This document shows, piece by piece, positions 9,490 to 16,406 of a DNA stretch of 64,000 nucleotides. Source of the stretch: a candidate division KSB1 bacterium (GTDB lineage Bacteria; Zhuqueibacterota; Zhuqueibacteria; Zhuqueibacterales; Zhuqueibacteraceae); assembly GCA_034506175.1 (NCBI GenBank), contig JAPDQB010000007.1, positions 1 to 64,000 on the forward strand, written 5' to 3'. Below the pieces are notes generated by a model. That model was not told where the DNA came from, did no database searches, and worked only from the letters and a program-made list of their open reading frames with translations. Position 1 is the stretch's first letter. Each line of letters opens with the position of its first letter. Position numbers and translations under genes: made by a program.

Positions 9490-9778
9490 GCATCTTGCTT
9501 TGGCTTGAATTTATTCGTAAACCACCATGACACGAAGTTTTAATTTTAAAGTGACGTCTCACTTGCAGGTGGGCGACATTGCCCGGCCGCTGAAATTTGT
9601 CGAGATTTTGCCGATCCCGAATTCAAGCAACCGGTCAATTCGCTTATGGTTGAGACATTACTTGTTTCCGATATTTTTAATGGTGAAGTCGGTTCGGCGA
9701 TTTTTTCCGCACTCTTTATGCTTGACCGTAAATTCATAGAGGAGTATAACATAATCCCCCGGGGATTGGGAGAGGTTT
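9490..9778. other. Intergenic leader of first pilin-like gene
   Basis: There is no recognisable protein here. A short plus-strand frame (about 9620-9775) encodes a plausible but unidentified peptide with no family features. The block TTTTAAAGTGAC at 9544-9555 recurs at 14225-14236 before the third pilin-like gene, so it may be a shared regulatory word. Confidence 0.3.
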
Positions 9779-10156
9779 ATGCAGGAAAAATTTCTGCTGG
9801 CGGTGGCCGCGGTGATCGTGGCTTTGGCAGTTATGGCAGGCGTGCAGACGTTTGAGAAAAATTTCAAGCAGACCGAACTGAATGAGGTTTCGCAGGATTT
9901 GCTGGCGATTGTCTGCCGCGCGCAAACCTGGTATCGCCGTCCGGCTGGTTTGGGCGGCGGTAACGGCTCTTTTGCCAGGCTGACCTTTGCAGCGATTGCT
10001 TGCGATTCGGTCAATCGCAACGGCGTGTACACGTTATCGAAACGCCAGAAAAGCAGTTTTTGCATGACTGCCGTCGGTAAAACGGGCCCCCGCTGGTATC
10101 GCATGACGCTGCAAGTCTTTCCCGACTCCGTCTCCGTGTTGGAAATCTCGCCGTGA
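9779..10156 (+). CDS. Short pilin-like protein 1
   Basis: This 125-residue protein has an N-terminal hydrophobic helix (about 5-22) that begins only four residues after Met, followed by a polar helix and a small globular domain. It shares the motif AQTWYRRPAGLGGG (about 50-63) with the pilin-like proteins at 13736 and 14397. The classical type IV prepilin leader (basic residues, Gly, then Phe and Glu5) is absent. The purine-rich ribosome site GGGAGAGG lies just upstream. It probably encodes a pilus or pseudopilus subunit of the machine encoded downstream. It differs from its two paralogues by lacking a small residue at position 2 (MQEK) and by having two Cys. Confidence 0.7.
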   Translation: MQEKFLLAVAAVIVALAVMAGVQTFEKNFKQTELNEVSQDLLAIVCRAQTWYRRPAGLGGGNGSFARLTFAAIACDSVNRNGVYTLSKRQKSSFCMTAVGKTGPRWYRMTLQVFPDSVSVLEISP

Positions 10157-10443
10157 AGCAATGGCATGCTTTATTTTACGCAGAAGCAATAAATAGCAGG
10201 TAATAGTCCATAAACTGTGTGTGAAACGCCGGCCTTCTGTTTGTCGGCTTGGATGAGCTGAAAACAGGAGGAATGATCCGGCGTGCAGGCGATGCCAAGT
10301 CGGCGAGGCCTTGAGCCGGCGCCCGTTGGGCAATGCCTTCACCGCAAGTCGAAGGCACAATCGCAAATCCTTCCTCGGTCGGGAGAGGGAACCGGTTGTG
10401 CTTTTTTTTTATCCGGTCGTTTGGGTTGAACAGCAGTTGGCGA

Positions 10444-11934
10444 ATGGATCAAGAAATCAATCAAAATAATCTCTCCGTGCTCGATGCGCTGTTACGCATC
10501 AGCCGGACGATCAACACGCTGCAAGAGCTCGACGTTTTGCTCGAGCGCATCATGGATATCGCGGTGGAAACCGTCGGCGCCGAGCGCGGTTTCATCATTT
10601 TGAGCGGCGACACCGGCGCGCTGACGGTGCAAACCGCGCGCAATATTTCCGACCAGAACATCCGGAATCTGGCGAATTTTTCCAACAGCGTGGTGCGGCA
10701 GGTTTGGCAAACCGGCGAGACCCTGCTGTCGTACGACGCGCAGGCCGACGAGCGCTTTCGCGAGATGCAAAGCATCGTGATGAACCAGATTCAGGCCGTG
10801 GTCTGCGTGCCGCTGAAAATCAAAGAGCGGCCGATCGGGGCGATCTATCTCGACAGCATCAACCGGCGCAGCGGCTTCACTGAATCGAGCACGGCATTTC
10901 TCTCCACCTTTGCGAATCAAGCGGCGATTGCGATTGAGAACGCGCAGCTTTATCAGCAGTTGCGCGAAGAGAATCGCCAGTTGCGCAAAGAGGCGCAAAA
11001 AGTCCATGGCTTCGCCGACATCGTCGGCCAAAGCCCGCGCATGAAGCAGGTGTTCGACATCATGAACAGCGTGGCGGATTCGGATGCGACCGTGCTGATT
11101 CAGGGCGAAAGCGGCACGGGCAAGGAGCTGGTGGCACGGGCGCTGCATTATCACGGCAGCCGTCGCGACAAGCCCTTTGTGGCGCTGTTTTGCGGCTCGC
11201 TGCCGGAGTCGCTTTTGGAAAGCGAGCTGTTCGGCCATAAAAAAGGCGCGTTTACCGGCGCGGTGAGCGACAAGAAAGGCTTGTTTGAAACCGCCGACGG
11301 CGGCACGTTTTTTCTCGACGAGATCGGCGACATCAGCCCCAAGCTGCAAACCCAGTTGCTGCGGGTTTTGCAGGAGGGCGAGATCAAGCGCGTCGGCGAG
11401 AATCACGTGCGCCACGTCGATGTTCGCATCATCGCCGCGACCAACAGAAATCTGGCCGAAAAAATCAAGGACGGCTCGTTTCGGGAAGACCTGTTTTACC
11501 GGTTGAATGTGATCAACATCAACCTGCCGCCGCTGCGCGAGCGCACCGACGACCTGCCGCTGCTCATTCAACATTTCTTGACGCGATTTTCCCAGAAGTA
11601 CCGCAAGCACATTCACGGTTTCACGCCTGAGGCCTTGAATCTGTTGACGCGGCATGCCTGGCCGGGAAATGTGCGCGAGCTGGAGAACACGGTTGAGCGC
11701 GCGGTGGTGCTCGCCAAGGGCGCGTTGATCAGCCCCAGCGAGCTGCGGCTGGCAGAAACCAACGGCCACGCGATTTTGCCCTCCGGCATGACTTTGGAGC
11801 AATTGGCACGACAGTTGGTCGAACAAACGTTGCGCGAGCTTGGCGGCAATGTCACCCACGCTGCGGCGCAGCTTGGCGTTTCCCGGCGATGGATTCAGTA
11901 CAAGCAGAAGCAATGGGCCAATGCAAAAAATTGA
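10444..11934 (+). CDS. GAF-domain sigma54 activator
   Basis: This 496-residue enhancer-binding protein has an N-terminal GAF sensor domain (about 15-175), a short coiled linker, a sigma54-interaction AAA+ domain (about 190-425) and a C-terminal Fis-type helix-turn-helix (about 450-490, NVTHAAAQLGVSRRW). Walker A is G221-ESGTGKE, the sigma54-contact loop is GAFTGA from 268, and Walker B is GGTFFLDEIGDI. It lacks a receiver domain, so activation probably depends on a ligand bound by GAF or on the kinase encoded next. ATG 10444 precedes the GAF domain; the upstream open frame is not family sequence. It lies between pilin-like genes and is the obvious local regulator. Confidence 0.9.
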   Translation: MDQEINQNNLSVLDALLRISRTINTLQELDVLLERIMDIAVETVGAERGFIILSGDTGALTVQTARNISDQNIRNLANFSNSVVRQVWQTGETLLSYDAQADERFREMQSIVMNQIQAVVCVPLKIKERPIGAIYLDSINRRSGFTESSTAFLSTFANQAAIAIENAQLYQQLREENRQLRKEAQKVHGFADIVGQSPRMKQVFDIMNSVADSDATVLIQGESGTGKELVARALHYHGSRRDKPFVALFCGSLPESLLESELFGHKKGAFTGAVSDKKGLFETADGGTFFLDEIGDISPKLQTQLLRVLQEGEIKRVGENHVRHVDVRIIAATNRNLAEKIKDGSFREDLFYRLNVININLPPLRERTDDLPLLIQHFLTRFSQKYRKHIHGFTPEALNLLTRHAWPGNVRELENTVERAVVLAKGALISPSELRLAETNGHAILPSGMTLEQLARQLVEQTLRELGGNVTHAAAQLGVSRRWIQYKQKQWANAKN

Positions 11935-13210
11935 TGGATACCAAATTTTTGCCGAATTGAAGCGCGGGGCCGCCTCGACAATTTACAAGGCATGGGATTT
12001 TCAATACAGCCGCACGGTGCTCATCAAGCTTTTGCCGGCGGAAGTCGCCGCGGAACCGCAGTGGCGGGCGCAATTCTTGCGGGAAGGCAAAATCAGCGCG
12101 CGGCTGGCGCATCCCAATCTTCGGCGCATTTTGCAATCCGGCCTGCTCGACGACGAACCTTTTCTGGTTTTGGAATACGTCGAAGGGCCGACGCTCTTCG
12201 AGCTGATCCGTCAACATAAACAGCTCCCCATCGATATTTGCCTGTTTATTGCCAAAGAGCTGGCGAAAGGCATCATGGCGGTGCATCAACACAAAGTTTT
12301 GCATCGCGACATCAAGCCGCAAAATGTTTTTCTCTCGCTGGCCGGGGCGGTGAAGCTCGGCGATCTCGGCCTCGCTCACGACCGCCACGAGGCGACGACT
12401 TCGATTGCCGGCACGCCGGCGTACATGTCGCCGGAGCAGGTGTTGGGCCGCGAAATCACCGAAGCCAGCGATCTGTTTTCTTTCGGCGCAGTGTTCTACG
12501 AAACGCTGACCGGCGAGCCGGCGTTTGCCGACCGCACGCTGGCGGCGACGCTGCATCACGTGGTCAATTGGGATCCGGTGCCGATCACATTGTTGCGGCC
12601 GGACGTTCCAACCGAGGTGGTGAGTGCCTGCCAAAGGTTGCTTGCCAAAAATCCGGCCGAGCGTTTTCGCGACGCCGAGGCGGTTGTCGATCATTTGCAG
12701 CGGCTGGAGCGGCGCTACGGCGTGAGCACGACCGGCAAAAATCTCGCCGAGTTTTTCGAGGCGCCGCAGGCTTATCGCCGGGTGCAATTGCAACAAAATA
12801 TTTCTTCTGCAAACTCTTTTGCTGAAACGAAACGTTCCAGAACGCTGAGCTTGAGCTGGGGCGTTGCGGCGGTGGCAGGCGCCGTGATGTTCTTTGCCGG
12901 CGTGCTTTACATCTGGGGAATCAAAACCTACATGCAGCGCAAAGCCGAACATCGCGCCGTCAGCAGCGTGTTGATGCCGCCACCCAATGCCATGATGTTG
13001 GGTTATTTGGATCTTCACGTCAAACCCCCGAGCGTGATTCACGTCAATGGCGATTCACTGGGCGCGACGCCGCTGATGGCCCCGATTGCGCTGCCGCCCG
13101 GGTCTCACGAGCTGCGCATTTATCATCCGCAATGGGGAGAAAGAAAAATGCGCGTCAACATTATAGCCGGAGAAACCTTGCGGCATGAAATCGATCTAAC
13201 GAAACCGTAA
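11921..13210 (+). CDS. Membrane Ser/Thr kinase with PEGA domain
   Basis: This 429-residue Hanks-type kinase overlaps the activator gene by 14 bp, suggesting translational coupling. The kinase domain (about 5-265) has the ATP-binding Lys in VLIKLLP, H128-R-D-I-K-P-Q-N, a metal-binding motif reading DLG rather than DFG, and an activation segment ending GTPAYMSPEQ. DLG variants can be active. One transmembrane helix (about 308-333) is followed by an extracytoplasmic PEGA domain (about 365-429; a GATPL-type core). PEGA domains often bind the cell wall or surface layers. The kinase may pass an envelope signal to the sigma54 activator and the pilus genes. Confidence 0.88.
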   Translation: MQKIDGYQIFAELKRGAASTIYKAWDFQYSRTVLIKLLPAEVAAEPQWRAQFLREGKISARLAHPNLRRILQSGLLDDEPFLVLEYVEGPTLFELIRQHKQLPIDICLFIAKELAKGIMAVHQHKVLHRDIKPQNVFLSLAGAVKLGDLGLAHDRHEATTSIAGTPAYMSPEQVLGREITEASDLFSFGAVFYETLTGEPAFADRTLAATLHHVVNWDPVPITLLRPDVPTEVVSACQRLLAKNPAERFRDAEAVVDHLQRLERRYGVSTTGKNLAEFFEAPQAYRRVQLQQNISSANSFAETKRSRTLSLSWGVAAVAGAVMFFAGVLYIWGIKTYMQRKAEHRAVSSVLMPPPNAMMLGYLDLHVKPPSVIHVNGDSLGATPLMAPIALPPGSHELRIYHPQWGERKMRVNIIAGETLRHEIDLTKP

Positions 13211-13485
13211 TTCGTCCGGTCTCTTTGTAAGAGTCTGCAAAAAATCCTCGCATGACTGCGCAAGATTTTTGCGACCGGTTCCGGCGAAAGCCGTTTCAAA
13301 CGCCGATGATGATATGTCTGCCGTGCAACGTTTCACAATAAACGCTTGATAATGCAAAGTTGCCGCGGCCATAAAATAGACGCTCATTGACATGCCGAAC
13401 GATCATCCGCTACTGGCACGGAGTTTGTTGGAAAAAATGGCATTGATGCTGATCGCGTCAACCAGCGCCTGAATGTCAGGCCTAT

Positions 13486-13541
13486 GACTTGCAGAGCCTA
13501 CGGCTCGAAGAGTCAAAGCCCGCAGGGAGCGGCAGTTTACC
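13486..13541 (+). ncRNA. Possible structured RNA element
   Basis: Within the 525-bp gap 13211-13735, this block folds well. GACT (13486-13489) pairs with AGTC (13511-13514) around a perfect hairpin GAGCC-TAC-GGCTC (13494-13506). CCG/CGG and a GGGAGCGGCAGTTTACC tail follow. It loosely recalls both cyclic-di-GMP riboswitches and the right-end RNA of IS605-type elements, but matches neither convincingly. Its position upstream of a terminator and a pilin-like gene makes a leader regulator possible. The rest of the gap shows no gene. Confidence 0.3.
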
Positions 13542-13669
13542 CCCGTGTATTAGGATGATCAAAACACCGGCGTTGTAGACAATGGATTGTGTGCAACGGT
13601 ATGCGAGCGTGAAACACGGCGTGCGCAACAGGAGTTGAACTCGCGCGCGCCTCGCGCTCACAGTTTTGT

Positions 13670-13721
13670 AACGCTCATCAAGGGAGTGATGGAAATGCTT
13701 CTTTGATGAGCGTTTTTTTTT
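13670..13721 (+). terminator. Rho-independent terminator or attenuator
   Basis: An 11-bp perfect inverted repeat (AACGCTCATCA at 13670-13680 and its complement at 13704-13714) runs into nine T residues. It ends only 14 bp before the start of the next pilin-like gene, so it either ends the kinase transcript or works as an attenuator in that gene's leader. The 23-nt loop is long for a simple terminator. Confidence 0.65.
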
Positions 13722-13735
13722 GAAAGAGCGAAGCC

Positions 13736-14170
13736 ATGGCGCAACAGCAAATGTTTCTTCTGATGCTGGCCGTGATCATCATCGGCGTGGCTGTCATGGC
13801 TGGCTCGGATCAGTTCGAGAAAGACGTCAACGCCGCGGTTCAGGATGAAATGAAAAAGGTGGTTCTCGATATTGCCGCGCGCGCCCAGGTGTGGTATCAT
13901 CGTCCGGCACAATATGGCGGCGAGCGTTCGTTCTCGGAGTTCTCGCTGGAAAAAATTCATGCCGATGCTTACGGCGCGTTGGGGGATATCAAGCTGACCA
14001 ATAAGCAGCCGGACAGTTTTCGCCTGATCGGCAGCGTGCATGGAAACAGCGGGTGGAGTGTGATCGTCGATGTTTACCCGAATTCACTCTCGGTGGCGCA
14101 AGCCGGTGTGGCGGCAGCTTATGGGCATCTGCCGACTGGCGCAGCCGAAGCAGTCGGTGGGCAGCAATAA
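13736..14170 (+). CDS. Short pilin-like protein 2
   Basis: This 144-residue protein starts MAQQQ and goes straight into a hydrophobic helix (about 6-23), then a polar helix, the family motif AQVWYHRPAQYGG (about 47-59) and a beta-rich tail. It is a paralogue of the proteins at 9779 and 14397. Like them it lacks a basic leader and Glu5. It most likely packs through its N-terminal helix into a pilus or pseudopilus. The C-terminal 20 residues are Ala/Gly-rich and probably flexible. Its ribosome-binding region follows the terminator-like hairpin at 13670, so its expression may be attenuated. Confidence 0.75.
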   Translation: MAQQQMFLLMLAVIIIGVAVMAGSDQFEKDVNAAVQDEMKKVVLDIAARAQVWYHRPAQYGGERSFSEFSLEKIHADAYGALGDIKLTNKQPDSFRLIGSVHGNSGWSVIVDVYPNSLSVAQAGVAAAYGHLPTGAAEAVGGQQ

Positions 14171-14180
14171 AATGCGAAAC

Positions 14181-14242
14181 TGACCGGTCACTTAAAGTCG
14201 TTGATAAGGTGGGAAAGTCTATATTTTTAAAGTGACCGGTCG
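14181..14242. promoter_or_regulatory. Twin palindromes upstream of pilin-like gene 3
   Basis: TGACCGGTCA (14181-14190) and TGACCGGTCG (14233-14242) are near-perfect palindromes set 52 bp apart. Their flanks are also inverted (GACCGGTCACTTAAA at 14182-14196 against TTTAAAGTGACCGGTC at 14226-14241), so the pair could be two operators or one long stem. It sits 155 bp upstream of the start of the next gene and could bind a dimeric regulator. Confidence 0.5.
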
Positions 14243-14396
14243 GTGATTCTTTAAAAGCGCGGGTGAAAAGAAAGAACTTTTAAGCTGAAGGAGGTGTTGA
14301 GCGGGGAGAGAAATCATTTTATAGTAAGCCATTTTTTTCAAACAAGAACTCATTTAACCACTTAAACTAACCCATTTACTACAGGAGCACTGCATC

Positions 14397-14819
14397 ATGG
14401 GTCAACAACAACTTCTCTTGCTGGTCCTCGCCGCCGTCATCGTCGGCTTGGCGGTGGTTACCGGAATCAACATGTTTGGGCAAAATGCCATACAAGCCAA
14501 CCAAGACGCTATCAGACAGGATCTTTTGAAGATAGGTTCCGAAGCGCAAGCGTGGTATCGTAGGCCAGCAGCACTCGGCGGCGGCGGCAATACCTTCGCA
14601 GCCTTGGGTGGCGCCAATGGTTGGGCAAGCCTCAATTATCCTGCTGGCGCAAACTTTGTTAACGCCAATGCCACGTATGTATGGAGTGGTGCTGGCGCTG
14701 GTCAAGTTACCCTTACTGGTACTAGCCTTCAGGATTTTAACGGCGATGGCGTCTTTATGTCAATCGCAGCTACGATCACGCCAAACGGTATAGTCCTTGG
14801 CGCTCCTACTCCCGACTAA
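14397..14819 (+). CDS. Short pilin-like protein 3, probable major subunit
   Basis: This 140-residue protein starts MGQQQ and enters a hydrophobic helix at once (about 6-23), followed by a polar helix and the family motif AQAWYRRPAALGGGG (about 50-64). The C-terminal half is rich in Gly, Ala, Asn and Thr and ends in short beta segments. It has a strong AGGAG ribosome site, a long private leader (14171-14396) and its own terminator at 14834, consistent with a highly expressed major subunit. No Glu5 or basic prepilin leader is present. If a prepilin-peptidase-like cut occurs, the leader would be only Met-Gly; otherwise Met removal alone would expose Gly. Confidence 0.78.
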   Translation: MGQQQLLLLVLAAVIVGLAVVTGINMFGQNAIQANQDAIRQDLLKIGSEAQAWYRRPAALGGGGNTFAALGGANGWASLNYPAGANFVNANATYVWSGAGAGQVTLTGTSLQDFNGDGVFMSIAATITPNGIVLGAPTPD

Positions 14820-14833
14820 GATGATGGTTATCG

Positions 14834-14863
14834 AGGGACAGGCTTTGAGCCTGTCCCTTTCTT
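14834..14863 (+). terminator. Rho-independent terminator
   Basis: The perfect stem AGGGACAGGCT / AGCCTGTCCCT with loop TTG (14834-14858) is followed by a T-rich tract. It lies 15 bp after the stop of the third pilin-like gene and separates that transcript from the platform and ATPase genes. Confidence 0.9.
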
Positions 14864-14870
14864 AGAGATT

Positions 14871-14947
14871 GTAAGCGGATAAAGCGGATTGAGCAGATGA
14901 TTGTCTTTTTATTTTTGAAATCCGCTTTATCTGCTCAATCCGCTTAC
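14871..14947. repeat. Inverted nonamer array
   Basis: The left arm (14871-14897) is made of three 9-nt units in the order GTAAGCGGA, TAAAGCGGA, TTGAGCAGA. The right arm (14921-14947), read on the other strand, has the same units in the order GTAAGCGGA, TTGAGCAGA, TAAAGCGGA. The arms are separated by a 23-bp AT-rich loop. The permuted order shows it is a modular repeat and not simply a terminator stem. Confidence 0.75.
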
Positions 14948-14968
14948 AAAAAAAACCAATACTGAATC

Positions 14969-16336
14969 ATGGCCGAGTTTCGATACCAGGGCATAACACT
15001 CAGTGGCCGCCCGTTGCAAGGCGTGGTGCTCGCGCCGAACCGCTTCGAGGCAAAACGAAAAATTTCCGAATTGGTGGCGGAGCACAAGGTTCGCGTGCAA
15101 GCGCTGCACAAACGGGTTCCTTTTGCCTATAAAGTTCGCAAGCCCGGCAATGAGAAAGTCCTGCGCGGGGAGATTGCCGCCTTCACGGACAAGGAAGTGC
15201 GCGAATCGCTGGCGCGCATGGGGTATCAGATTCTCGAGGTCCGGCGCAATTTTTTCACTTTGAAACCCGGCGTCTCGGAAAAGGAAGTGGTGGTTTTCAT
15301 CCGGCTGTGCGCCGATTTGCTGCGTGAGCAATTTCCGTATGACGAAATTCTTTCCATGCTGGCCAGCGACATGGAAAACGCCAGGCTGCGCGAAACCGTT
15401 TTGGAGATTCACAAGGATCTCAAAATGGGCAAGGAGGGCAAACAAGTCTTTCTCAGGCATGCCGACGTTCTCGGCAAATTCACGGCGCACATGTTGAGCA
15501 TTGCCTCCACCAGCGGCAACATGGCGGAAATTTACGAAAACACCGCCAAGTTTTTGGAGCGCAGCGCCGAATTTAAAAAGAGCATCCGCAGCACCTTGTT
15601 CATGCCGGCCATCGTATTTTGCGCCTCCATCGCCGCGACGGTTTTTTACGTGATCTACATTTTTCCGAAAATCGCCGACTTGCTGTACAAATACAAGATC
15701 GAGGTGCCGCCGTTGACTGCGGGCACGATGGCGGTGAGCCATTTTTTGCAGGACAATATTCTTTGGGTGGTGTTTGCCGCGCTGGCGCCGGTCGTGGCGG
15801 TCATGGCTTATTTCCGCAGCGAGGCCGGGAAAGTGAGGTGGCACAAGCTGATCATCTCGGTGCCCATCGTCGGCAAGCTCATTTACAAAACCAGCATCGA
15901 AGTTTTTGCACGCGTTTTTCACGCGTTGTACAGCGGCTCCGGCGAGAATATCGAAGTCCTCAAGATCGCTTCCGAAGCCTGCCGCAATAGTTACATTGAA
16001 AAGCAGATCAAAGAGGTGGTGATTCCCTCGATGCTGCGCGAAGGCAAAAGCCTGAGCGACTCGATGGAAGGCTCCGGCATCTTCCCCAAGAATGTGATTT
16101 ACAGCCTGCGCAGCGGCGAAGAGTCGGGCACGCTGCGCGAGGCGATGCTGCGGCTGGCCAATTTTTACGAGAAGGAAACCACCCACAAAATGGCGCGCGT
16201 CATCGACGTCATCAATCTCGTGGTGTCGGTTTTCATCTCGGCGATGATCGTCGGCATCACGCTGCTGTCTTCCGAAGTCGGATTCGTCTCGCCGCCGATG
16301 CCGGGGACGGCGGCGCCGGTGCAAGAGGTCAGGTAA
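14969..16336 (+). CDS. pilC: PilC/GspF inner-membrane platform protein
   Basis: This 455-residue polytopic protein carries two T2SSF domains (about 110-240 and 300-430) with the three expected membrane segments (about 210-230, 255-280 and 415-435). PilC/GspF proteins couple the hexameric ATPases to pilin extraction from the membrane. The N-terminal 100 residues contain a FRYQG-type start and an ARMGYQILEV segment typical of the family's cytoplasmic domain. The conserved region SGSGENIEVL and the ESGTLREAM motif before the last helix fit the family. It is followed at once by the assembly ATPase. Confidence 0.92.
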   Translation: MAEFRYQGITLSGRPLQGVVLAPNRFEAKRKISELVAEHKVRVQALHKRVPFAYKVRKPGNEKVLRGEIAAFTDKEVRESLARMGYQILEVRRNFFTLKPGVSEKEVVVFIRLCADLLREQFPYDEILSMLASDMENARLRETVLEIHKDLKMGKEGKQVFLRHADVLGKFTAHMLSIASTSGNMAEIYENTAKFLERSAEFKKSIRSTLFMPAIVFCASIAATVFYVIYIFPKIADLLYKYKIEVPPLTAGTMAVSHFLQDNILWVVFAALAPVVAVMAYFRSEAGKVRWHKLIISVPIVGKLIYKTSIEVFARVFHALYSGSGENIEVLKIASEACRNSYIEKQIKEVVIPSMLREGKSLSDSMEGSGIFPKNVIYSLRSGEESGTLREAMLRLANFYEKETTHKMARVIDVINLVVSVFISAMIVGITLLSSEVGFVSPPMPGTAAPVQEVR

Positions 16337-16389
16337 AACGTAAAGGACAAAACGTCAATTTTTACGCATCAGTTTTACGCATGACGTTT
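16334..16389 (+). repeat. Heptameric periodic spacer
   Basis: Eight 7-nt units (TAAAACG, TAAAGGA, CAAAACG, TCAATTT and so on). The first contains the stop codon of pilC. A related array made of ACGTAAA/TCACGCC-type units occurs at 18787. Confidence 0.65.
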
Positions 16390-16406
16390 CAGATAGGAAC
16401 TTCATC

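Noticed and set aside
9527-9739. Short plus-strand frame before the first pilin-like gene
   Set aside because: It has no ribosome site, no recognisable family features and a composition unlike the flanking genes.
13486-13541. Call as a cyclic-di-GMP riboswitch
   Set aside because: Only short segments (AAAGCC, a GGCAGTTTACC tail) resemble the aptamer. The tetraloop-receptor architecture could not be built by hand, so it is kept only as an unclassified fold.
14288-14363. Strong AAGGAGGT motif followed by a TTG-started 21-codon frame
   Set aside because: No protein features are visible, and the motif lies in the leader of the major pilin-like gene. Chance or a structural role is more likely.
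9490-14396. Sigma54 -24/-12 promoters near the pilin-like genes
   Set aside because: By eye I found no TGGCAC-N5-TTGC pattern with the correct GG-N10-GC spacing. Near matches had wrong spacing.
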